From contig WKLE02000346.1 in assembly GCA_014885115.2 (NCBI GenBank), positions 41,842 through 64,238 of the forward strand: DNA of 22,397 nt. The letters run 5' to 3'. Shown piece after piece: positions 16,020-22,397 of this stretch. The stretch is from Asterionellopsis glacialis. Lineage: Eukaryota > Bacillariophyta > Plagiogrammaphyceae > Rhaphoneidales > Asterionellopsidaceae. Each line of letters opens with the position of its first letter. Positions within the stretch are counted from its first letter, which is position 1. The position numbers and the translations under genes were made by a program. The notes below the pieces were generated by a model that was given only the letters and a program-made list of their open reading frames with translations, was not told the DNA's origin and ran no database searches.

Positions 16020-16890
16020 GCTTTATTCTGTTCTGTGCAACTTGAATGATAAGACCGTAAAAGTTCGAAGTACAATAGTGCAAAAAGTTCATTACGACCA
16101 GAACAACTATGACCTCAAAAGGAAACAAGCTTTAAGTCTATAAATAAATTTCAGAAGAAGTAAACTCCTTAAACTTCTAAAAAACTGGAGCACTTTAGTA
16201 GTAGTACACCAGCCCTTATGTCTTCAATTACTATTAAATTTAGTGTACTTATCCGTGACTACGTGGACTTACTTTTTTTTCTTAAGTGGCCTTGTGGATT
16301 TTTTTACTCCTATTACTCTATTACTTAAGAGTTGGAATTATGAATCTGAGACTGGCATAGTAGTGTATATATTAGGTTGTGCCGTACCTTGTACGTTGCC
16401 TTGTACCACTATATTGTTTGTTTAATCGCCATGTAGGACCCGTAAGTTCGAAGTCATCTCGGAGTTTCTGCTTTGTGTCATCGACCTTCTCTTCAACTTT
16501 CATACTCTACCAGAGCTAGAGAGAAGTGCCAGGTACTGAAGGACTAATTTTTAGAGTTTATTTAGTCAAATATTGTACCGTTGACTAGGACTTACTCCTA
16601 CATATAAAAAAATGAACAGAGGAATAAGAGAATGTGTTGGACGTTGGTAATATTTATATTTTTAATTTATTCTTTTCCTTGATTATTGGGATGAACACGT
16701 CACAGAATCAGCATGCCAGTTTAGTTAATCAGTATTCATTAGTCTGGAGAAGAGTTTAAAAGACAACCACATCTTTGCTGTTGTTCGATTTGTTGCATCA
16801 TTTCAGGTTGTGATAGTCCCGATGTATTGCGTATTCCAATAGAAAATTATTTCATCCCTCGGTTTATTGATGATGTTAGCATTCGTCTAT
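16020..16890. other. Intergenic region left of the decayed coding remnant
   Basis: Should hold the promoter of the RS-rich protein near 16020-16150. The part 16200-16620 has GTAC-rich words (for example GCCGTACCTTGTACG near 16381, CCAGGTACTG near 16532) like those around the transposon fossil. A 43-codon minus-strand frame with an ATG (16503 down to 16372; VEEKVDDTKQKLRDDF at its start) looks protein-like, but it is short and isolated, and I cannot call it a gene. Downstream of the remnant, minus-strand reading from about 16890 to 16740 is interrupted by stops. Confidence 0.35.
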
Positions 16891-17376
16891 TTAAAGGCAT
16901 TGAAGACTTCCCGCAACTAAGAGGTTAGGAACGGTGTTGGCGAAGACCTGTGAACGAAGGTGGGTCTCGTTGACAATCTTCACTTTTTCATAGTCCAATT
17001 CAAGGTGCCGATTCACTATCGCACATCGTTGCCCCTGTGGCCCAACGAAACTTATTTCCGATGTAAAAGTCCTACTGAGATTCAGGGTTCGAGTCTGGTA
17101 CTGATGAAACAGTCCAGTATCTCTGATTCGTACGTTATTCTCCAAAGAATCGGCATGATAAATGGTGACAAGCTTTATTGTGATGGATGCATCTTGAAAG
17201 AGATGTCTTGTACTCTGACATTAGCGGGTAATACCTCGTGCACGGTGATAGGGGACAACTATTTGTGGGTCTGCTTTAATAAGATAGCTGCTTTTACTTT
17301 CATCTATGAATAAAGAGGTGCTGTTTGAAGTATCAACTTCGACAGTATCATCCTTAAGAAGGCAGCGTTTGGTATT
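16891..17376 (-). pseudogene. Unidentified coding remnant with an internal TAA
   Basis: Minus-strand reading from 17376 gives 51 open codons (including KDDTVEVDTSNSTSLFIDES and YLIKADPQIVVPYHRARG), then a TAA at 17221-17223, then 109 open codons in the same frame to the stop at 16891 (including TIKLVTIYHADSLENNVRIR, TSEISFVGPQGQRCAIVNRH and NETHLRSQVFANTVPNLLVA). Amino-acid composition is that of a folded globular protein, not low complexity. There is no in-frame ATG near the start; the first stop-free part begins after a TGA at 17377-17379. The +1 frame across the TAA also reads protein-like (HEVLPANVRVQDISFKM), which suggests a frameshift history. I do not recognise the family. It may be a decayed gene, a transposon or viral fragment, or an exon of an unresolved gene. 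Functional status is doubtful. Confidence 0.5.
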
Positions 17377-17551
17377 TCAACCAAGTACACAGATTTAAAC
17401 CTTGCGACAAACACCCTTAGAGAAGAGAACAAGCTTTAGTAATAGTATGATCATAGCAGATTTTTCGTGTTACATAGAAGTCAGGTATAAAATTTCAAAA
17501 CTCGTGGAGTAAATAGAAAAACTGAAACATTAGAAATGGATATTTGGAGAA

Positions 17552-19246
17552 CTATTTTTTATCTATATTTTTTTCGATGTTCATTGAGATCCACTTCGGA
17601 AACCCCCAATACGTTGGGTATGTTCGTTTCGAACTTAAATTGTTAACAACCATCGCAGGTACAATAGAAACCGCACTTGAAAATACTACTAGAGCGTAAA
17701 ATGCCCAGTTGTATTTGCCTGATGAGTAAATAACCGCGTGTGCACCTGCTGGTGGATGTGTCACACCTAGAAAAACCATTGCGCCAATTGCAACAGCTGG
17801 TCCGATAGCACGCCGTAGCCAAACTGCAATTATTGACTCTGGAATGTAAGCAAATGCTAGCGAGACAGCTCCTGAAACTGCTTGTCCAAATATTGCATTA
17901 CGAGGTTGCGAGGCTGGAGCAGATGAAAGACCATACTGCAAAGTCATAAGGGCCCCAAAAGGACCAATAAGAAGGAAGTAGTCATCATCGGAAACAATTT
18001 GGTAATACTCATTCAAGCTTGAGAGGGTGAGCAGACCACAAAAGGCACCAAGGATTGTCCATAGCGACTGTCGGAGAGTCATGGGTGGCGGAGCTTGCAT
18101 AGTATCGCCTCGGAACTTCTTCTTATAGGCACTAAATCCCTTCTTACCCTTGCGAATCAAAACTTGCACAAGCGATGAGATACGAGACCTTCCAACACCT
18201 ACGCTGGAAGATTTCTTTTTAAAATCTGAAATCGTTATATCTTTTTGATCCCTGTGACGTGCTACAAGATTAGATCTAAACTTTCGACATGCTGCAGCAA
18301 CGATGTACTTTGTAGAGGTAACAGATGCACGTCGCGCTTCTGACACTGCGATTGCTGCCCCAATCAGGGAAGTTGCATTACGCATATATTCTTCGTTCGC
18401 TAGGGTTGATAGCATATCTGTCTTTGCATTTTTTCGAGCCAGGTATACAACAATTCCTTCCGTACCATTAATATCAAACGGGATGCCGGCTGCTAGACCA
18501 AACCCTGCCTTTTGGAGCAGCGCAAGTCTTTTACCTTTTTTAGCTGTATCTGGATCTTCGGCTAAGGAATACAAATCTCTCCACTTCATCCTGGAAGAAC
18601 TTGCAAATAAAGCAGGGAGAGACGAAACAGACCCTGCTCTTGATCGTCCAAGTAGACCAACCAGAGAACTAATGCTACCATACTGACGGGAAGATTTGTC
18701 ATGTGAGAGTGTAGACGTTGAAGCCCAAAGCGTTCCAGGAAGATCGACGCCCGGCGGTATTGGTTCTGCCGGTAGATAATTCGGATCATAGACATTTTCA
18801 AGTTGGCCAAGGGCTGCAGAGGTTTTTATACAGGGGCTTCGCCACCAACCACCCTTCGCCAAGACAAGGTGATTTTCATTTGGATCCCAGATCCAAGCAG
18901 ATACAGCTACAACACCGAAAGCATACTCCCCAGCTTCACGCGTTGCAACTGCAACCCTTCTTTCATCAAGACTTAGCTCTATTGGATCCGTAACCATGCT
19001 GGACATTCTCTTGATGTATTCCTTCCTTCTCTGGTCTCCTTCATCAACATCGTAATTCTTCTTTCCTTGAGTATTGCATTCGTTTCCGGCGTCAATGTTA
19101 TCTGGTATGAAAAACCCACTGTTCTCTCTTTGAAGAATGTTCAGATTATGATGGGCATTGCCTGTATTTTGTTCAATATCTACCATATCGAGCTCGGCAT
19201 TGTCCAATTCAGGGGAATTGAAAGTTGCTTTGATATTTGGTGGCAT
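17552..19246 (-). CDS. GAF-like plus HPP-family membrane protein
   Basis: A 564-residue protein from the ATG at 19244-19246. The C-terminal 170 residues are an HPP family domain: five hydrophobic segments at about 393-412, 422-440, 451-470, 481-496 and 513-535, with FLLIGPFGALMTLQYGLSSAPASQPRN and the family's T-H-P-P-A-G-A at 496-502, ending NNLSSKRTYPTYWGF. HPP proteins are integral membrane proteins; some cyanobacterial and plant members carry nitrite. The N-terminal 300 residues are soluble. The stretch at about 88-305 has the feel of a GAF domain: FGVVAVSAWIWDPNENHLVL, WRSP, GVDLPGTLWAS, then AGFGLAAGIPFDINGTEGIVVYLAR. A basic linker (320-380) follows. This suggests a soluble sensor controlling the transporter part, which is inference. 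No plastid signal is evident at the N-terminus. It is divergent from the MTHFR-like gene and shows no introns. Confidence 0.88.
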   Translation of the reverse strand: MPPNIKATFNSPELDNAELDMVDIEQNTGNAHHNLNILQRENSGFFIPDNIDAGNECNTQGKKNYDVDEGDQRRKEYIKRMSSMVTDPIELSLDERRVAVATREAGEYAFGVVAVSAWIWDPNENHLVLAKGGWWRSPCIKTSAALGQLENVYDPNYLPAEPIPPGVDLPGTLWASTSTLSHDKSSRQYGSISSLVGLLGRSRAGSVSSLPALFASSSRMKWRDLYSLAEDPDTAKKGKRLALLQKAGFGLAAGIPFDINGTEGIVVYLARKNAKTDMLSTLANEEYMRNATSLIGAAIAVSEARRASVTSTKYIVAAACRKFRSNLVARHRDQKDITISDFKKKSSSVGVGRSRISSLVQVLIRKGKKGFSAYKKKFRGDTMQAPPPMTLRQSLWTILGAFCGLLTLSSLNEYYQIVSDDDYFLLIGPFGALMTLQYGLSSAPASQPRNAIFGQAVSGAVSLAFAYIPESIIAVWLRRAIGPAVAIGAMVFLGVTHPPAGAHAVIYSSGKYNWAFYALVVFSSAVSIVPAMVVNNLSSKRTYPTYWGFPKWISMNIEKNIDKK

Positions 19247-19929
19247 ATTTCTCCAGTGGATTCCCTAATAGACAATGACATGTATGCCGGCTTTGAGTCC
19301 AGCCTTCATGATAATTTCTTCAAGGAAACGACAACAAAAGAAAGATTTACCGGTACGTGCTTCATATTTTGTGACACGCGAGGTGTCAAAAGAATCAACA
19401 CAGCTTCTCACCAATGCAAATACAAAATACAACTTATAGCCCCTTTTCATCATCGACCCTTATTTTATGATACTACAAAAGATGTGTTAAAACAAACTCC
19501 GGCATTTTTCTCATTTCTATAAGTAGTATTAGGATAGACGATAATCTTTCATTTAATTTATATAAGAGAATAAAAATGGAATTTTGGACGACCATACTGA
19601 ACCTGAAGAAAAGGCAAAATGTTAGACAACAGAATCAGAAGACCGGAATGCATTCTTTTATATCCGTCTGGCCACCAACCGCCTGTCTGATGACTGAGGC
19701 TGATGATGTCTCTCTCTGTGTGTTCTTGTTCTGTTGTTCTGAAATAAAGATATCGACACAGAAAACTGGCAAGAACCCTCATGTCGACCCATTTATTGTC
19801 AACCATCAATCAAACACTTCAACATCTTTCTCCAAAAGACTAACAATAATCTTTCGAACACGGAGAACTAGAAAGAATCGTCATCTCCGACTATTATTCG
19901 GAATAATCAAAATACTCAAAACCGATACC
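19247..19929. other. Divergent promoter region of the HPP and MTHFR-like genes
   Basis: About 680 bases between the HPP start and the preferred MTHFR-like ATG. The MTHFR frame is open back to another ATG at 19576, which would add 118 residues, but that stretch lacks conserved character (basic, Gln/Thr/Phe-rich) and probably represents untranslated leader. No TATA box was convincing. Confidence 0.4.
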
Positions 19930-21093
19930 ATGGAAGAGCCATCCTTAGCATCAAGATTATCTGATCCATCTAGACCTGTTTTTCTTCTGGGTGATGTTCC
20001 TCCTGGCGAAGGAACCCCTCCTGGGAAATGCCAAACTATTTGCAATAAATTTATGTCAAGGTCACGAACCCTAGCTAGTGATGGCTTTATTGTGTATGAT
20101 ATTCAAGATGAACCGGGTCGATCTGATATGGATCGCCCTTTCCCGTTCCGAAGGGTAATGGATAGTAGTCGATACGCGGCGCTACTAGCTCGGTCCAGCG
20201 GCAAGCCTTGTTTGGTTTATAAGTGCGTTGCAGACCCCAACTTTGAGGATTGGCTACAAAATGCTACCGCAGAACATGGCCACACTGCTATCAACCTTGT
20301 TGGGCGAGCATCAAGTCAAGGTGAATACCAGGGACCTACAATTTCGGAAGCGATGGAATTGGTTGCTGAAAATAAGTCGACTAGTTTTGGCTGTGTCTGC
20401 ATTGCGGAACGCCATACGCTTGAAGCTGCCGAAAAGAGGGGAAAAACATACCCGACAGAGCACCAAAATATGCTTAGGAAGCAGAAAGCAGGGGCTGAAT
20501 GGTTCATCTCTCAGGCTGTGTACGACCCGGAGCCAACAATTCGTCTTCTTCGGGACTATGCAGCTTTATGCCGCGAGCAAGGTTTAACACCGAGAAAAGT
20601 TGTGCTTACATTTGCTCCAGTATCTCGAAAGAAAACGATGAATTTTATAAAGTGGCTTGGTGTCAAGGTCCCACAAGAAGCTGAAGAAAATATACTGGAG
20701 GCTGAAAAGCCAATTGAAGCTTCGATAGAGATGCTATGTGATATTCTCCGAACAATTCTTACCGAGTGTGCTGGCATCGGTGTGCCGCTTGGTATCAGCT
20801 GTGAAAGTGTTAGCATCTTTAAAGCTGAAATTGACGGTGTTCACGAACTATTCAGACGACTTCAAGGAATTTTATTGGATACAAGGGGTTCACCATGGAA
20901 AGTTCAATGGGTTGAAGTTGTACCCGTGTCGAGAGCAGAATCGTCCAGAGACAACGAGAATCGAAATATGGAGCTAGAGTTATCAAAATCAAATGAAATT
21001 TCAGTTGTCAGCGCCAGCCTTATCAGCGCTTTTCTAGGGGGTGTACTAGTTATGGCTGGTGTTGTGTTGGGAGGAGAGAGAAAATATCGCTAA
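19930..21093 (+). CDS. Divergent methylenetetrahydrofolate reductase-like protein with C-terminal membrane tail
   Basis: A 387-residue protein (505 if the upstream ATG at 19576 is used). It belongs to the TIM-barrel FAD-linked reductase superfamily of methylenetetrahydrofolate reductase, which makes 5-methyl-THF in folate/methionine metabolism. It resembles bacterial actinomycete-type MTHFR-like proteins I recall: VFLLGDVPPGEGTPP (17-31), DGFIVYDIQDE (51-61), D-R-P-F-P-F (68-73), AGAEWFISQAVYDPE (187-201), FAPVSRKKTMNFIKWLGVKVP (228-248) and ISCESVSIFK (289-298). In the first barrel strand the Glu of the usual F-E-F-F-P-P motif is replaced (L-G-D-V-P-P), and the Asp of the L-R-G-D flavin loop appears as N-L-V-G-R-A (122-127). 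Residues 357-381 form a single hydrophobic segment near the C-terminus followed by ERKYR, a tail-anchor layout. Cofactor and reaction are therefore uncertain. Start at 19930 is preferred because the extra N-terminal residues are not conserved-looking. Confidence 0.82.
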   Translation: MEEPSLASRLSDPSRPVFLLGDVPPGEGTPPGKCQTICNKFMSRSRTLASDGFIVYDIQDEPGRSDMDRPFPFRRVMDSSRYAALLARSSGKPCLVYKCVADPNFEDWLQNATAEHGHTAINLVGRASSQGEYQGPTISEAMELVAENKSTSFGCVCIAERHTLEAAEKRGKTYPTEHQNMLRKQKAGAEWFISQAVYDPEPTIRLLRDYAALCREQGLTPRKVVLTFAPVSRKKTMNFIKWLGVKVPQEAEENILEAEKPIEASIEMLCDILRTILTECAGIGVPLGISCESVSIFKAEIDGVHELFRRLQGILLDTRGSPWKVQWVEVVPVSRAESSRDNENRNMELELSKSNEISVVSASLISAFLGGVLVMAGVVLGGERKYR

Positions 21094-21256
21094 AGGAACC
21101 TAATTATGGTAATTTTTTGCATGGTGAACGCTAATTACATGTGCGAGGAAAAAATCATTGCGGTTGAGATGTAAAAAAATCCTACAAGGAGATTACCTCA
21201 AAGAACTCACTATGTTATGCTTGACCAAAGTTCCCTTATCGACAAGCATACATATG

Positions 21257-21271
21257 TATATATATATATAA
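21257..21271. repeat. TA dinucleotide run in the convergent 3' region
   Basis: Roughly seven TA units lie between the MTHFR-like and AT-hook-like genes. The 253-base gap holds no gene; it contains both 3' untranslated regions. Microsatellite-type low complexity. Confidence 0.6.
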
Positions 21272-21346
21272 ATTTGATTCAGATGAAACGCCCCATTCTA
21301 TATCCACCTGTGTTCCCTTGAAAATGAATTTCACATATCGGATAAT

Positions 21347-22117
21347 TCAATCGCTGGTGTACATTTTCTTTACACCACCAAACAAACTGGTAAATATTGC
21401 TCTCGTTTTTTGCCACCACGACATGTTGTCTGGCTCAATATCTTGCTTAACGGGCACAGCCTCTCTTTCGTTGGTGATTAGTTTTTTTGAAGGAGTCTCT
21501 TTGTCATCAATTGTTTCTTCATCCTCACTTTCGTCTTCATCGAACGACTGAGGAGGAACTTGGACTTCTTCAGCCTTTCGTTTTCTACCACTAAATTTTC
21601 CCCTACCAGTAGCTTTTTCCTTCCCAGTAGCTTTTATCCTACGCGAACCTATTCTTGCTTTGGTATTTTCTTCGCCGTCATCACTTTCAACTGATTCTTC
21701 CTTTTCAGCAGTAATTTCGCGAGAAGCTTTCGGCTTTCTTCCCGGCTTTTTTCGGATTTTCGTTTTTTCGGTTGTGCTTTCCTTGTTCTTTGGTCCTTTG
21801 GTTGGCCGATTTTGTTGTCCAGGAATTTTATCCATTATCTTATTCTTTTCTGTGCGCGTCATTCCTTGCCACTCCCTTACTTTTGAGTCCATCCATTTTT
21901 TGTCATTTTCATCGGTTATATCCTTAGAGTACCATTCTTCTACCGATTCAACAGATACCCTGCAATTGCTAGGAGGAGCTGGGTGGTTTCGCTTCAATGC
22001 AAAATGTTTCTTCAAGTCCGCAGCGTTGAAGAAATTGATTTCGGATGGGTCATCTTTCTTCTCCACCATTTTACTTTTTGATCGGCTCTTTGCCGACTTC
22101 GACTTCCTTGACGACAT
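21347..22117 (-). CDS. Basic AT-hook-like nuclear protein, unknown function
   Basis: A 256-residue protein from the ATG at 22115-22117. The start is a Ser/Lys/Arg-rich segment (SSRKSKSAKSRSKSK), likely a nuclear localisation signal. Residues 25-100 are the only part that looks folded, with NFFNAADLKKHF and EWYSKDITDENDKKW; no family was recognised. The middle is Lys/Arg-rich with an AT-hook-like core P-G-R-K-P at 125-129 flanked by Lys, and a Gly-Lys-Arg-rich stretch at 164-181. An acidic patch (DEDESEDEETIDD) follows, then a tail with a hydrophobic segment MSWWQKTRAIFTSLFGG (232-248). The pattern suggests a DNA-binding or chromatin-associated nuclear protein; that role is inferred from composition. 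It converges with the MTHFR-like gene. Confidence 0.72.
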   Translation of the reverse strand: MSSRKSKSAKSRSKSKMVEKKDDPSEINFFNAADLKKHFALKRNHPAPPSNCRVSVESVEEWYSKDITDENDKKWMDSKVREWQGMTRTEKNKIMDKIPGQQNRPTKGPKNKESTTEKTKIRKKPGRKPKASREITAEKEESVESDDGEENTKARIGSRRIKATGKEKATGRGKFSGRKRKAEEVQVPPQSFDEDESEDEETIDDKETPSKKLITNEREAVPVKQDIEPDNMSWWQKTRAIFTSLFGGVKKMYTSD

Positions 22118-22397
22118 TGATATTAATCACTTGCCACTTCCCTGCTTCTACACGAGATAGTTTTTCTGTGGCCCATCACACGCAGATTCCTTTCTCATCT
22201 GAGTTCGTTTGAACTACTTTAGCCTACATACATCTCACCTTCACCACCAGTGATTAGGTTTGTTCCTTATCGCTAAAAAAAGTAGGAACTTCAGATCTAA
22301 CTCTAATTGTGATACCAGGTAGTACTGTACGAGTACGAGATATTTTATCATTTTATTAGTTAATGCGTACCAGGTACACGTACCAGTTAGCAGACAA
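22118..22397. other. Upstream region of the AT-hook gene, with ACCAGGTA motifs at the window edge
   Basis: Holds the presumed promoter of the AT-hook-like gene. At the right edge TACCAGGTA (22313-22321) and GTACCAGGTAC (22367-22377) occur, with GTAC words between them. This resembles the right flank of the transposon fossil, so another element may begin or end beyond the window. Confidence 0.45.

Noticed and set aside
16243..16425. 60-codon plus-strand frame with hydrophobic residues
   Set aside because: It is short, T-rich and lies in low-complexity intergenic sequence with no supporting homology.
17085..17110. tRNA-like GGTTCGAGTCT
   Set aside because: The flanking bases do not pair as a T stem, and the sequence lies inside the minus-strand coding remnant.
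19576..19929. Extra 118 N-terminal residues on the MTHFR-like protein
   Set aside because: Composition is unlike the enzyme, and similarity to the family starts just after the Met at 19930. A targeting role cannot be excluded, but no clear signal is visible.
1..22397. CRISPR array, operons, rRNA or prophage
   Set aside because: No regularly spaced repeats of array type, no polycistronic layout and no rRNA were seen; the gene content is eukaryotic.

Overview
The window looks like nuclear DNA of a photosynthetic stramenopile, most likely a diatom. The genes are eukaryotic (Cdc123, Fes1/HspBP1, MYND finger), mostly intron-poor. One has a clear GT-AG intron. Genes lie on both strands without operons. 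The seryl-tRNA synthetase begins with a signal-peptide-like stretch ending in a V-S-A-F motif, which resembles the ASAFAP-type signal of diatom plastid import. A degenerate transposase and a HPP protein resemble families I associate with diatom genomes. These assignments come from pattern recognition; no search was run.

Layout: Cdc123-like eIF2 assembly chaperone (393-1634, +); organellar seryl-tRNA synthetase (2593-4161, +); Cys4/LRR/MYND/beta-helix protein (4942-7224, -); decayed DDE-type transposon (about 7359-9414); multi-pass membrane protein with a terminal intron (9529-10649, +); Fes1/HspBP1-type Hsp70 exchange factor (10693-11859, -); a 1.56-kb non-coding gap; DUF3395-like protein (13420-14151, +); a large Ser/Arg/His-rich repeat protein (14319-16019, -); an intergenic stretch with an unidentified decayed coding remnant (16891-17376, -); GAF-like plus HPP membrane protein (17552-19246, -); divergent MTHFR-like protein with a C-terminal membrane anchor (19930-21093, +); basic AT-hook-like nuclear protein (21347-22117, -).

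The genes do not form one pathway. Several are housekeeping: translation (Cdc123, SerRS) and chaperone function (Fes1, possibly the DUF3395 protein). The more unusual content is lineage-specific: domain combinations (MYND with beta-helix, GAF with HPP), a MTHFR-like enzyme that appears to lack the usual catalytic Glu and gains a membrane tail, and the transposon fossil with a dispersed ACCAGGTA motif. I did not find strong evidence for a multi-gene undescribed system. The best single-gene candidates are the tail-anchored MTHFR-like protein, the GAF-HPP fusion and the unidentified remnant at 16.9-17.4 kb.
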